Assembly (NCBI RefSeq): GCF_901709675.1
Contig: NC_051100.1
Location: 62,001-126,000 of the forward strand
Direction of reading: 5' to 3'
DNA length: 64,000 nt
Source of the DNA: Syngnathus acus
Lineage: Eukaryota; Chordata; Actinopteri; Syngnathiformes; Syngnathidae
The position numbers and the translations under genes were made by a program. Shown piece by piece: positions 52,789 through 64,000 of this stretch; position 1 is the first letter of the stretch, and the number at the start of each line of letters is the position of its first letter. The notes beneath the pieces are model-generated. The model was not told the origin of the DNA and did not search any database. It saw only the letters and a program-made list of their open reading frames with translations.

Positions 52789-54825
52789 TTAGGTTTTCTT
52801 GATGTTGGCCGAGGGGAGGCTCGTCTTGTCCAAATCGTCAAAATAAGGATGAGTCAAGGCCTCGCGGGTTGAAATTCTTTTGGGAGGATTGTATGCCAAC
52901 ATTTTCTGTCAATAAAAGGAGAAGGCGTTACAGTTGATTGCATTTTGAAACGGTCAAATGTCATGACCGCATCATCAGCCGGCTACACGTGCGCTGCTGC
53001 AATGTTTTATTGCCAAAGCGTCATGACTTACTCATGGATCTTACTTTAACTCATGAACAAACAACCAGTGTTGTGTGCTGTATGTTATTCAGGCAAATAG
53101 TTTGGTACAATATGCAGGTCTGAGAATGTGAGCCTTTTCTCTGAATATAAGACTTACTTTGAGTAGGTCCAGCCCATTCTTATCCAGGTTTTTCACCATT
53201 GACGCGAGGTTGCCAGGCTTCCATTTGGGAAAAGTGCTTTTATAGTCAGGCAGGCTTTCCACGTCAGGCCAAACAATGTTATCTGGCGTTCCCAGTGTCC
53301 TACAAACAAACAATGGGTATTAAAGGAAAGCACACTTGCGACTACTTAGGACACTACCTGAAAATTCTAAAAAGCTGGTCTATTTCAGAGTCTCCTTGAA
53401 ACAGTGGCTTCTTAGTGGCCAGTTCAGCAAAGATGGTGGCGGCGCTCCAAACGTCGACGGGAGTTGAATATCGATGGGAGCCCAGGAGAACCTCGGGAGC
53501 TCGATACCAAAGGGTCACTACCTGGAAACAGACGGAGTACTTAGCAACATGGAGACCACAACGACTGTTCATCAAGTTGCAGTTGATCTGAGGAAAGCCT
53601 CAAGTGACATATACCTCGTGGGTATAGACCCTGACGGGAACACCAAAGGCCCGAGCCAGTCCAAAGTCAGCCAGTTTGATAACTCCCTTGTTGTCAATCA
53701 AAAGGTTCTGGGGCTTCAGGTCTCGATGGAGGACTCGACGACAATGACAGAAATAGATGCCCTCTAAGATCTGGTAGAGGTAGCTCTGAAGAAGCAGGGG
53801 AAAGAACATGAAAGGTACAGCATATCTGATGTTCCTATGTCAATGAACCATATAGTCATATCAGTGGCTTTTTCCTAACTTCACTGCATTTTGTCTTTGG
53901 GCTCTTGGAAATCAAACCATTTCACCCCCACACTACAGTATTTGTTATCGACCCTCGCTATGCATACCTCGACCCTAACCAACGTAAGAAATGCGCCTGC
54001 ACTCGTTCAACATTGAGAAACACGGACCAAACGAAAGGAGCGTGCGCTATAAACGGAGCGTTACCTTGACCAACATGGGCTCCATGTACTGGCCAGAAGG
54101 AATGGAGTCCAGGTATTTCTTCAGGTCCATGGACAGGAACTCAAAGATAAGATAGAGACGAGACTCTTGCATCAGGACATCAAGGAGTCTGTCGAATCAA
54201 AGGGCCTTTTCAGTAACACCGTGTGACTGCACATTTAGCCATTTTGCTCTCTCCATTTGGAAAAGATTCATTGGGGAAACTACTTTTAAACAGACAGCAA
54301 AATAGACACGGCAAAGTGAGCAAGTGCTCTCCTCAAGGGCATTTGCATCACTGTGAATAATTTCACTTTGTGGAAGCGGCCATTTTAAGGGGTCGCCGCC
54401 CAGTGAGCATGCATGCATGCATACATGCACACATACATACATACATACATACATACCTTACAACATTTGGGTGCTTGAGCTCCTGAAGCAAGGAGACCTC
54501 TCTCACCGCAGTGCTGGGAACCCCTTCCTCCTCACTCTCCAAGCGGATCTTTTTCATTGCCACAATTTGACCAGTGGCCTTGTGTTTGCCTCTGTATACC
54601 ACCCCATAGGTGCCTAATGAGAGGGAAAATAAAACGGGACTGGGGTGAGAAGTCGTTGTGTCAAGTGAATGTCATCAGGCTGGGGAGCCTTGCTGGTTGT
54701 GTGTATTCTGTAAGTATGCAATCTAACCAAATCAACAAACAAGAATGAAACTGAATTTCTGGTCAAACAATCAAACATTTCTACCAACCTTCTCCAATTT
54801 TCTCGATTCTCAAATAATCGTCCAT
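52789..54825 (-). CDS. cdk1: Cyclin-dependent kinase 1
   Basis: Master mitotic Ser/Thr kinase. Coding exons: 54789-54825, 54457-54613, 54065-54188, 53615-53785, 53358-53521, 53158-53299 and 52789-52905, giving 303 residues (human 297). GEGTYGVVY contains the inhibitory Thr14/Tyr15; VAMKK carries the catalytic Lys; [18 protein letters not shown] and the activating Thr in [14 protein letters not shown] are intact. The cyclin-binding helix reads PSTAVRE instead of PSTAIRE, and [10 protein letters not shown] replaces the usual WS-x-G-TIFAEL. [14 protein letters not shown] and the tail LPSANIKKT fit fish CDK1 rather than CDK2. A non-coding first exon probably lies at about 55222-55290, ending CAAGTCAG|GTAATG on the minus strand. 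All junctions are in frame. Confidence 0.94.
54401..54456. repeat. (CATA)n/(CATG)n microsatellite at cdk1 exon 2 donor
   Basis: Tetranucleotide run that directly abuts the cdk1 exon 2 donor; the donor itself (minus GTATGTATG) is the first unit of the repeat. Length changes here would leave the donor unchanged. Confidence 0.85.
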
Positions 54826-55221
54826 TGCTGCCAGAGGGGGAGAAAATAACACTTGAATGAGGACTGGCGCAACACTGCATGCAGTTTTGCGTCGATCTTG
54901 TCAGGGTTCACACTTGACTTGGCGATACGTAGTATATTGTTAACATGCCACTAAGACATAACCTAGAAAGGATTCGACCTGTTTGAATGACGCTGGCCCA
55001 GGCACTTTGATTACAAAAACACATGCTATTCCAAAACGTGAACCAAATACACTTTTTGTCCGTTGTTTTGTTATTTGTTCGTTCTGATTCTTCTAGCCTC
55101 GAACGTTAGCAGAGCCACGATGAAAACCTCCGTTTGATACGAGCTCAAAACGGCACATTTCTACCAAACTATCACAATGACTGAGTGAAATGGTCGATTA
55201 AACAGTGGCAACAAGCATTAC

Positions 55222-55360
55222 CTGACTTGAGAAGATTTTTGCTCCTTTTGCTGAATACGCTCTATCTTCCAGTGCGCTCCGACAGACTACTGGCAGTCAG
55301 ACTGGTTTGAATAAGACGCGAAGCAACGTGAGATTCAAAATCGACCAATGACTTTAGGCG
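55222..55360 (-). promoter_or_regulatory. Probable cdk1 5' UTR exon and CHR/CCAAT promoter
   Basis: On the minus strand, CTTCTCAAGTCAG|GTAATGC at 55222 forms a donor for an untranslated exon. Just upstream, an inverted CCAAT box (ATTGG on minus; CCAATGAC at about 55345) is followed about 8 nt later by TTTTGAATC, containing the CHR element TTTGAA. CCAAT plus CHR is the known arrangement for G2/M genes such as CDK1. Motif assignment is by eye. Confidence 0.45.
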
Positions 55361-57391
55361 ACGTATTTCAAAAGTACCTATCAAAAACGGTTCCTGTCGG
55401 TGCTCACGAGGAATGGGCGTTCGTTCTGAAAGATTCTTATCACCGTGGCCCTTATTATTTTGAACAATCTTTCTTCCCACGGATCCCATTGTGGATGCTA
55501 TTGTATATTTATGCAAAACGTTATACATAACATAAAGTTCCGTAGTACAAGCGCGCCGGAGGAAGATCACGTGACGCAGAATGAAAGCCACATTACGTTG
55601 CCACAGTTGCGAACAACTTTTTTTTTTTTTTTAACGCTGTTCTATAATTCATTAAATTTGTATAGCGCTTTTCAAAAACCCAAAGTCGCTTGTTCTAAGT
55701 GCACATTCCACTCTAGGGTCCTGCATGTAGCATCAGAAGTTGGCTTCAGTATTTGCATCAACCATTCACAGACTATTATTGTCACTGTTCAATGGAGGAA
55801 ATTTCCTGAGCTCGTTCATGTTTTGGACGAACGTCAACTGAACGTAGCGCATTTTTGCTTCGTGAACGGGCTCTTTCTGTGGCCAATCAACAGTTTTTGA
55901 ACGGCAGTCCATTTTCGTACCAGGTTTTCTCCTTTGACTTCAAAGGCTTAGTCAGGCGGGGGGAAATATTTGGCAAGCACGCCACAAACAGTCGCACGGC
56001 GCGCGCGTCATCCAAATGCGACGCGGGCTATTTTGTTGTTGCTCACTCACGCGCAATGCTCTCACATACTATGTATGATAGGAGAATGTAGGTAGGGTAT
56101 CAAGCACGTGTCACTGTCATTGCAAAAACACAACGACCCCAAGCCGAATTCATTTCATGGTCATCTAGATGTACAAAACATATGACTGAAATATTTGAAT
56201 TTACATTCAAATGGACTGTGTTTGATCTTTGCAGAGCAAGACATCCTTAGCAACTCGTTAGGTACATACATATACATGTCATATCAAAAATGTTGCCTTT
56301 GATAGTGCGGTAGAGAGCGCAGACCTTCACCAAGGCCAAATTCGGTGTCCCTGCCAAAACAATCCTTTCTCCTATCACCTAGATCTCACGACTACAAGTT
56401 TTCTGCGTCGTTTCTTCCACATCAAGCAAAAAGAACTCGGGTGCGTTGACATTTATGTCAGTCGTTGCACTGCTGATTCGATTATTTATCCTTAGTCAAT
56501 TGATGGCAACACAAATTTCATTTTCGTGCGTTTGGGTCCCAGGAAGGAACCACATTTGTGATTTCCATCGACAGCTAAGATGTACGTGTACCAAAACAAT
56601 TGATTCAGTATATTACCATGAACTGTACACATGAATTCAGAATGCTAGGCCATATTGAGCATGTGCAGCATTAGGTAGCATCTCAGCATCAGGTCTCAGG
56701 GACACCATCATGGTCATGCAGCTGTTTGGGCCAAGAAACTGCTGATAAGTTTGTCCTTTTGTCTGCTGGTGATGCAGTCAGTGAAGGGCATTTGATAACA
56801 TGTACTAAATGCTTTAGTGTCAATCTCTGGCCCACGTCGTGGAATTAGATTTGGCCCGCCAAGACAAATTCTGCATCCACTTCATGTGTCAACACGAAAA
56901 TAACAATTTGTCTTTCCTAATAGAGCTGTTGGGTTGATTTTTTTTACCATTCATCTTTTGAAAAAACAATGGAACCGTTTTTACTTCATGGGTGAAAACA
57001 ATGTTTTAATTAGTACAAAAGAACATCATTGTTCATTAGTATCCCATGGACCTAATGAAGACATCACAAAAAAAAAAAAAAACATCCCTGAATAATTTCC
57101 CATTTAACTTTTTTTAAGACTTCAGTGCTGGCTGCTTTTCAGAGTTGTTACAGGATTTGACCATTAGATAAAGCAATTACAGCGCATCTCTGGTTCCCAC
57201 TCTTCTGTAATATTTCATGGTAGTGATTATCGAGAACATTTGCAGTAAATGTTTGACCAGCGCTTAGCGGACGCCGTGACGTGTAAACATAACCAACTAT
57301 TGTAAGTGGATGACAATGGGATATGAGAATACGTTGTTGCAAACATAACACACGGCTGGTGTTATCCAATGAAAACCAACTTGATGTACGT
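55361..57391. other. Intergenic region between cdk1 and borcs7
   Basis: No exon recognised. The phrases TCTGGCCCACGTCGTGG and TTTGGCCCGCCAAGACAAA at about 56826-56866 look like decayed hAT-type repeat ends. Otherwise AT-rich non-coding sequence. Confidence 0.45.
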
Positions 57392-59258
57392 CTACTTTAG
57401 CAGGTGGATAAGTTGATCTTGCAAATTTCTAGAATGCTCCACACTTGGGGGGGTGGGGGAGAGAGAACAAAGCAGCATCAGCATCACATGATGTTATGGC
57501 TTAGGGTTGAGACAAACGACTCTTTCTACTCAAGTCCAACGAGAAGGTCACGTTTAGACTTACTTCTTTTGGATGGCCTCCTGCCTAAATGAAAGAAAAG
57601 AAAAGAAAAGAGAGGAAAGGAGGATGTTTCAATGTGCATTGCATTGGTGTCAGGCAGAAAATGACTTACTGATATTGTAAATGTGTCGTTATGATGGACA
57701 TTTTTCTTAGACTCTGAAAAGACAGATGAGATAGAAGGACGTTACCACCACTATGCTTTATTAAAGGTACACAGTGTGAAGGCAGTGATGGATTTGTTTA
57801 TTTTGCCCCATTCCAGTTGGTTTCTGCTGAAAAAGAATTGAATCAAAGGCATTTACAAGTTTCTTATGGTCCCTCACCGATCACAACACAGGGTTGTGTT
57901 GACTACCTACCTACCGACAGCCTGCATCCATTCATTTGTTAATTGAAACCCATGGAATCATGGAAAGTACCAAGAGTCTTTCTAATCCACCCACACAAAT
58001 GTAGTACGTACTTACATCCTCCGAGTGTAGGATCGCGTCCTCCTGAATCACCATATTTCTGGCTGCTTGACCGAGAAGCTGGAAGGCATGGCAATACGAT
58101 TTGGATTTCCATCCCAAAACAACATACAGCAATTCATACAGCAATTCATTTAATGTGACCTTGGGCTTTTCGGGCCAAAATACTGCATTGGGTCTCGTCC
58201 AAATCAGCTCGACAACATCATCAACTTGAAAGAAGGCTAACCCATTCTTATTTAATATGGCGGAATTCGACTCACATGGCTGCAAACGAACCAATTGGAA
58301 TTCAAGCGCGTTACGAATATTGCACAAATGACTTGGCCAATTGGAATTCAAGCGCGTTACGAATATTGCACAAATGACTTGGCCAATTGGAATTCAAGCG
58401 CGTTACGAATATTGCACAAATGACTTGGCCAATTGGAATTCAAGCGCGTTACGAATATTGCACAAATGACTTGGCCAATTGGAATTCAAGCGCGTTACGA
58501 ATATTGCACAAATGACTTGGCCAATTGGAATTCAAGCGCGTTACGAATATTGCACAAATGACTTGGCCAATTGGAATTCAAGCGCGTTACGAATATTGCA
58601 CAAATGACTTGGCCAATTGGAATTCAAGCGCGTTACGAATATTGCACAAATGACTTGGCCAATTGGAATTCAAGCGCGTTACGAATATTGCACAAATGAC
58701 TTGGCCAATTGGAATTCAAGCGCGTTACGAATATTGCACAAATGACTTGGCCAATTGGAATTCAAGCGCGTTTACGAATATTGCACAAATGACTTGGCCA
58801 ATTGGAATTCAAGCGCGTTACGAATATTGCACAAATGACTTGGCCAATTGGAATTCAAGCGCGTTACGAATATTGCACAAATGACTTGGCCAATTGGAAT
58901 TCAAGCGCGTTACGAATATTGCACAAATGACTTGGCCAATTGGAATTCAAGCGCGTTACGAATATTGCACAAATGACTTGGCCAATTGGAATTCAAGCGC
59001 GTTACGAATATTGCACAAATGACTTGGCCAATTGGAATTCAAGCGCGTTACGAATATTGCACAAATGACTTGGCCTGCCTGTTCCCATTCCATGTGAAGC
59101 TGCTGCGATCCTCAACCTACCTCTTGGCTGCGGGAAACTTTAAGCACCTGGCGTGTCAGCGCGATCACGTCTACGCTGCAAGAGCCCACTTTATCAGATA
59201 ATAATCCTTTGACGGACTGCCCAAAGCGAGGTTGGGCTTCTGCCGACGACGCCGCCAT
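57392..59258 (-). CDS. borcs7: BORC complex subunit 7
   Basis: Small subunit of BORC, which recruits ARL8 to lysosomes and drives their outward transport. Exons: 59121-59258, 58016-58078, 57670-57713, 57564-57584 and 57392-57443, giving 105 residues, the length of the human protein. The sequence begins MAASSAEAQPRFGQSVKGLL, continues VDVIALTRQVLKVSRSQE, LLGQAARNMVIQEDAILHSED and SLRKMSIITTHLQYQ, and ends NLQDQLIHLLK. Exon 4 is only 21 nt. A G usually found in KGSRS is V here (KVSRS). Intron 1 holds a 46-bp satellite. The gene is head-to-head with cyp17a1, as in mammals, where the pair is also adjacent. Confidence 0.93.
58290..59075. repeat. 46-bp tandem satellite, about 17 copies, in borcs7 intron 1
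   Basis: Unit of 46 bp starting CCAATTGGAATTCAAGCGCG and ending CACAAATGACTTGG. About 17 copies run head to tail and are almost identical. One copy has a single T insertion (GCGTTTACG at about 58768), making it 47 bp. The unit contains EcoRI (GAATTC) and a CCAATTGG palindrome. The array stops about 46 bp short of the exon 1 donor. Open frames across it are artefacts. Confidence 0.97.
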
Positions 59259-59277
59259 GTTTGTGTTGCCACGGGCT

Positions 59278-59309
<32 letters not shown>

Positions 59310-60012
59310 GCCAACGACGGCGCGCGAGTTGGGACAAAACAGTGCAGCAACCTAATCGTTCGCTTTTATGGAAGCAACCATTGCAGTCAGTTGACCAGGC
59401 TGTCGACAGTATGTTGCTGCTGTAAACAAAAAGGAACGCTATTCCCTAGGAATTTCGTGCAAATTCTAGGCCCGCGTATGGAATTAAACGACGACGCGTG
59501 CGCTATAATAAGGACACTGTGCTATCTATCCAGTTGACCCGGTGCCACCTATTAGTCGTTGTTCAAAGTTCCATTGGTTCAAAAGGAGTTATTCATCCAT
59601 TTATTTTGTGACAGGGTTATACGAGGTGACTTGCAACAAAAACGCCAACCTTACAATCTTCATTGGAACAAAGGTGCATGTTTTCGTCATGTGGGAGAAA
59701 GCCACATATGTGGGCGATAACTAACCCACACAAACATGGGTAGAACTTGTTCATAGTAAAGCATACTTGAGCCAATATTCGATTCATTTGTATGACATAG
59801 TATCTCGTTTTTTGTCGTTTTGATGATTAAATGTACAAAAGGATGTTTCATGATCGTGTTTGTTCCATGTTTCCAGGGCTGTTTGATTTGGTTTCTTCTT
59901 CAATTGGCACCGTTTCAAGGATGTGACATTGAAGGAGCAGCATAAAAAGGTGCTGTGCTGCAGCTCAGGGCCTCTCTCTTCACTTGTGCTGAGCATTTCT
60001 CAGACTCAAACA
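59259..60012. promoter_or_regulatory. Divergent promoter region borcs7/cyp17a1
   Basis: 754 bp between the two starts. A (GACA)n run lies at 59277-59310, inside the likely borcs7 5' UTR or promoter. On the cyp17a1 side, a TATA-like CATAAAAAG at 59941-59949 is about 70 bp before the ATG. TTTCAAGG at 59913-59920 resembles an SF-1 (NR5A1) half-site (YCAAGGYCA) with mismatches. Use of these sites is inferred. Confidence 0.45.
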
Positions 60013-63000
60013 ATGGACTGGGATCTGTATCTATATGGGTGTTTTTTGACACTCCTTAGTCTTTTAGCGCTGAAGTTACGATTAAGAAAACCGGTCCACA
60101 GCGGCCTCCAAGAGCTCCCGTGCCTCCCGTCGTTCCCTTTGATCGGCAGTCTGCTGAGTCTCCGGAGCGTACATCCTCCTCACGTTCTTTTCAAGAAACT
60201 CCAAGAGAGATACGGTCAGACGTACTCACTGATGATGGGCTCGCATCGGGTCGTCGTCGTCAACCACTACGTCCATGCCAAAGAAGTGCTGCTGAAGAAG
60301 GGCAAGATATTTGCAGGGAGACCGAGAACAGTGGGTGCACCGTCTTTCTTCTCTTTGAAAAAGTCCTTTGCCTGCCTGCCAAACCTATCTTTCCTTGCCC
60401 ACATTGATGCTCCTCTCCATGGGATGAAGGTAACCACCGACGTGCTGACCAGAGATGGGAAAGACATCGCCTTTGGAGACTACAGCGCTACCTGGAAGTT
60501 CCACAGGAAAGTTGTCCACGGAGCTCTCCACATGTTTGGACAAGGCTCCGCCTCCATTGAGAAGATCAGTGAGTGGTCTTTTATATCCTGCGTATATACA
60601 CATTTGGCAAAGTGAATGACTTTGAATGAAATGTTGCCTTGAACTAAATGTGGCTCTTCTGCTTTGTCAGTCTGCACACAGGCCCAGTCCCTTTGCTCCG
60701 TCATGTTGGAGAAAGCTAGTAGCGAGGCTTGCGTGGACCTTTCTCCTGACCTGGCGCGGGTCGTCACCAACGTCATCTGTTCGCTGTGTTTCAACTCCAC
60801 GTACCCAATTGGAGATCCTGAGTTTGAGGCCATCCTTCTTTATAGCCAGGGTATTGTGGACACCGTCGCCAAAGACAGCCTGGTGGATATTTTCCCCTGG
60901 CTCCAGGTCAGCAAACGTCATATGTATGAAAGTGCTTGAAATGCTCACCTGAGAAACGCCCACATGCATGTATCTGTACGCTTGAACTTGAATTCGTCCA
61001 CCTGACAATAGCCAGACTGATATGTGAATCGCTCGACGGGTCAGTCTCGGTCGGGCGCACCTCTCGACCAAACTCCTCGGCTGAGATAAGACCCAGATCG
61101 GCCGTGACCCTGAACAGGAGAAGAAGAGCGTACGAACGAACGACACCTCGTGTCATTTCTTCGTCAACTGTGGAATGAAAATATTGGTGGAAATGACATG
61201 TAGCGTCATCATGTTTTGAAAAGCATCATTTGATTTTGCAGCTCTTTCCCAACGCAGACCTGCGTCTCCTGAAACAATGCGTTTCCACCCGTGACAAACT
61301 TCTACATCAGAAATATGAAGAACACAAGGTACAGTAGCTAGATATCTTGTTAGGTCTGGACCATAGAGTAGGCTCATGACTTTCCAAGTAGTACCAAAGA
61401 GAGTATTGCACAAAGAGGGGAGCAAGAAATAAAGTGGTCAAGTCAGAAGTAAAGTGTTGAAGTCAATCATGTGAGCTTTACGGGTTCAAGGAAAGAAAAC
61501 TGTCTGCGCTGACATTGCAGCGTATGGTGCCACAGCTTTCATTTGAATAGCCTTCAATGAGATCTCATCAATATTCCAGTAAGGGCCGTGGCGGTGTTAA
61601 ATGCTGCCCCCCGCCCCTTCCCCACCAGGCCCAGTACAGTGACCATTTGCAGAGAGACCTGATAGACGCTCTGCTCCGAGCAAAACGCAATGCCCACAAC
61701 AACAACACGGCAGAGATGAGTTCCCAGCCTTTGGGCCTTAGCGACGACCACATCCTTATGACTGTCGGAGACATCTTTGGAGCCGGGGTGGAAACCACCG
61801 TCACCGTCCTCAGATGGGCCATCATCTACCTCCTCTATCACCCTGAGGTAATGCTTATTATCAGCTATTTTGGCAGAGAGCTCATGCCTGCCAGTCTGTG
61901 CGTGTGTGTGTGTTGGGGCGGGTTCAGGTGCAGAAACGGATCCAGGATGAGATGGACAGCAATTTAGGGCGGGACCGGAGCCCCCTCCTGAGCGACAGAG
62001 GCAGTCTTCCTTACCTCGAGGCCACCATCAGGGAGGTGTTGCGGATCCGCCCCGTTTCCCCTCTCCTCATCCCTCACGTTGCCCTCCAGGACACAAGGTA
62101 CACTTCCGATGGGACAGGGGCTAGTTATTGTACAATCGTGCAAAATATGCATTCGTATTTAGGTCTCTGTTTGTAGCTGTTATATCTTCATTCCTGCATT
62201 CGAGCAGCTGTAGCCAGAAACGTCTGATACAACATTTTGGTTTTCCAGCCTTGGAAATTTCAAAGTGCGAAAAGGGACCAGAGTTATCGTCAACCTGTGG
62301 TCACTGCACTACGACGAGAAAGAATGGAAACACCCTGAACTTTTCGACCCAGGTGAGAAGCGACCGATAGTATGGTATACATCGTGGTCGTGAATGACAA
62401 AAGTGGCGCCGGCAGTAGAGGAGAAACGGGTGGGACGATATCATCACATGCTAAGGCAAAAGAATTTCAACAACTGAAAGAACGGAGCTGCAGGTCCCCA
62501 AATTCAAAAGCATTCAGTTTGGCTTTACCCACAGGCGCAAGTGGGCCGGCCGGTGCTTCGTTCCAAGCAAAAAGCGTGGCAGGATTTCTGCTTTCAGGAC
62601 CTGGATTTGAAAAGCTAACATGATATGTATGCCACAAGGATGGATGATTCCAGTGGTGCTCTGGGTGTCCCAATCGCCAAACAGAATGAGAAAAGGACTT
62701 TTTAATGTGGACACGGGGACGCAGTTCCATTTCATCTGGTTTCCCCCCACTGCAGGTCGCTTTTTGAACAGCGAAGGCACAGGTCTGAGCAAGCCGTCGT
62801 CCAGCTACATGCCCTTCGGTGCCGGGGTCAGGGTGTGTCTCGGCGAGGCCTTAGCAAAGATGGAACTCTTTATCTTCCTGGCCTGGATTCTGCAGCGTTT
62901 CACCTTTTCCAGCCCAGCCGGTCAACCTCCTCCCTCGCTGGAGGGCAAGTTTGGCGTGGTCCTTCAACCAGCCAAGTACAAGGTGACCGTCACACCCAGA

Positions 63001-63015
63001 TGGCGTGCTTTCTAG
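60013..63015 (+). CDS. cyp17a1: Steroid 17-alpha-hydroxylase/17,20-lyase
   Basis: ER-membrane P450 of androgen, oestrogen and cortisol synthesis. Exons: 60013-60330, 60430-60568, 60671-60906, 61242-61328, 61629-61847, 61928-62097, 62249-62352 and 62756-63015, giving 510 residues (human 508). MDWDLYLYG followed by a Leu-rich helix is the membrane anchor, with [10 protein letters not shown] as the proline hinge. The I-helix is [11 protein letters not shown], the K-helix ExxR is in IREVLRIRP, and the haem loop is [12 protein letters not shown] with axial Cys. Eight exons match the vertebrate gene. Intron 1 (60331-60429, GTGGGT...ATGAAG) is 99 bp, stop-free and in frame, and was removed because [17 protein letters not shown] restores the family sequence. 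A fish cyp17a2 assignment is less likely given the neighbour borcs7. Confidence 0.93.
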
Positions 63016-63557
63016 CACATTTACCTTGAGTAACTTGACTTTGCTTTGAAAAGTAACTAAGTTAAGACGTGACTTTCAGCAGACGCCACACTTCCACCTC
63101 ACATCAAAATGACAACTGCTTTTGACAAGAGTTCATTGTTTCAGGGTTTTCTATAACTATCGATATTTCTACATATAAATATCATTAAAGAAAATCAACA
63201 GTCTTTGACTTGACTTCAGTTGTTTGTTTTTTATAATAAAGAGACATTCGTGATTTCCCGGAACAGAAATTGACTTTCTTTTCTCGAGTAAGTTGAAAGC
63301 CTGTGTTGTCAATAAAGAATTTTGTTTAAAAAAACGTGTTGACGTCCATTGGAGATAGGTTGGGGGGGAGAAATGAAAAAGATAAAGCCTTGAACTTAAT
63401 TTGGGGCTCATCAATGGTGGCAGTTGGCCGCTGACATTGGTTGAGTGGAACACAGCCACATCCCCAACTAAGAGAAGGAAGGCGTGCGTGCGTGCGTGCA
63501 GACGGACGTGACCACAGAAGATAGCAAACACCGTTCCTGATCCAGACAATCGGTCAA
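63016..63557. other. Convergent spacer cyp17a1 / right-edge gene
   Basis: AT-rich 3' flank with several AATAAA-like words (AATAAAGAG at about 63235, CAATAAAGAA at about 63311). A GT/GC run is at 63483-63500. No gene is seen. Confidence 0.45.
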
Positions 63558-63919
63558 CTAATCCTCCAGCAGGAAATCTCGGATTTCCTCTCTCATACGA
63601 GACCTAAAGAACAAAAGAGTAGCAATCATTTGACCCGCGTATTGTTGTCAGATTTCCCTTGGCGGAAATACAAAGCGAGCGCTTACCTCCTTTGCCTCGT
63701 CTGAGCCTCTGACAAGATGTATTGAGGTAGACGATCCACCGAAGACTGAAAAGCAAGGGGAAAAAAACGCTGTTGCTGGCTGCCGTCGCCACATTCTACG
63801 TGCTAAGCCAAAGGCCTTCTTCACCCGACAATCTGCGTGTCTGTCAACTCACCATCTCTTTGACGGTCAACCGACAACTGTAACACAGCAGGCCTCTGAT
63901 ATCCGTTGCGTCTGGAACC
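63558..63919 (-). CDS. ctu2: 3' end of a minus-strand gene, probably ctu2 (partial)
   Basis: Three terminal exons are visible: 63853-63919, 63687-63745 and 63558-63603, with clean GT-AG junctions and matching phases. They encode VPDATDIRGLLCYSCRLTVKEM, then SSVDRLPQYILSEAQTRQRR, then SRMREEIRDFLLED and stop. The C-x2-C (CYSC) motif and acidic, helix-rich tail resemble the C-terminus of cytoplasmic tRNA 2-thiolation protein 2, which helps thiolate wobble uridine 34. The identification rests on memory of that family's C-terminus and is tentative. The rest of the gene lies beyond the window. Confidence 0.5.
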
Positions 63920-64000
63920 CTGTGACTACAAGTCAAATGGCATCCTCACACCTTAGGTTAGGTTGGGCGCATGGGCCCATGTCAAGATTGTGGGAAATGT

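Noticed and set aside
57148-57369. 73-codon minus-strand frame as the borcs7 C-terminus
   Set aside because: It does not match BORCS7; the correct terminal exon (57392-57443) ends in the family tail.
58663-59201. Repeat protein with NIAQMTWPIG-like units
   Set aside because: It is the 46-bp satellite read through; 46 is not a multiple of three, so frames cycle, and the array lies inside a borcs7 intron.

Overview
The window looks like nuclear DNA from a compact teleost fish genome. Every confident gene is a vertebrate ortholog split into short GT-AG introns, many under 150 bp. There are tRNA-headed SINEs, CA/GT microsatellites, hAT-type DNA transposon debris and a fish-type CYP17A1. No bacterial operons, CRISPR arrays or phage genes are present. 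Gene models were built by hand from splice signals and protein similarity. In every model the exon lengths sum to a multiple of three; the one break in frame is a pair of offsetting indels in polr1c.

Layout, left to right: 1-1605 has no gene. aprt (+) 1606-3231 converges on cdt1 (-) 3642-6598. nvl (-) 7435-15416 carries an orphan zinc-finger exon just upstream (15935-16202). A solitary ZIC gene, zic6-like (+), spans 18039-20259. fbxo28 (-) 22345-26507 is head-to-head with polr1c (+) 27174-29951. chchd1 (-) 30586-32658 is head-to-head with pcca (+) 32865-39076. vps8 (-) 39566-52369 has 45 modelled exons. cdk1 (-) is 52789-54825. borcs7 (-) 57392-59258 is head-to-head with cyp17a1 (+) 60013-63015. 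The 3' end of a minus-strand gene, probably ctu2, runs off the right edge (63558-63919 and beyond).

These genes do not form one pathway. They are housekeeping functions: adenine salvage, replication licensing, ribosome assembly, ubiquitin ligase, Pol I/III, mitoribosome, propionyl-CoA carboxylation, endosomal tethering, mitotic kinase and lysosome positioning. Alongside them sit one developmental transcription factor and one steroidogenic enzyme. Two local neighbourhoods are old vertebrate synteny (aprt-cdt1 and borcs7-cyp17a1). Three divergent pairs share short intergenic promoters.

The most unusual signals are: (1) a nearly perfect 107-bp inverted repeat in a vps8 intron, carrying a hammerhead-ribozyme-like core on each arm and flanked by a 13-bp duplication that copies the vps8 splice donor; (2) a transposon-type zinc-finger exon that could splice in frame onto the start of nvl; (3) three stop-free introns of length 3n (93, 63 and 99 bp) in cdt1, nvl and cyp17a1; (4) a glutamine-rich expansion inside the VPS8 RING finger; (5) a pair of offsetting single-base indels in polr1c; (6) a homogeneous 46-bp satellite in borcs7 intron 1; and (7) a clean hAT insertion with an 8-bp target duplication in chchd1.
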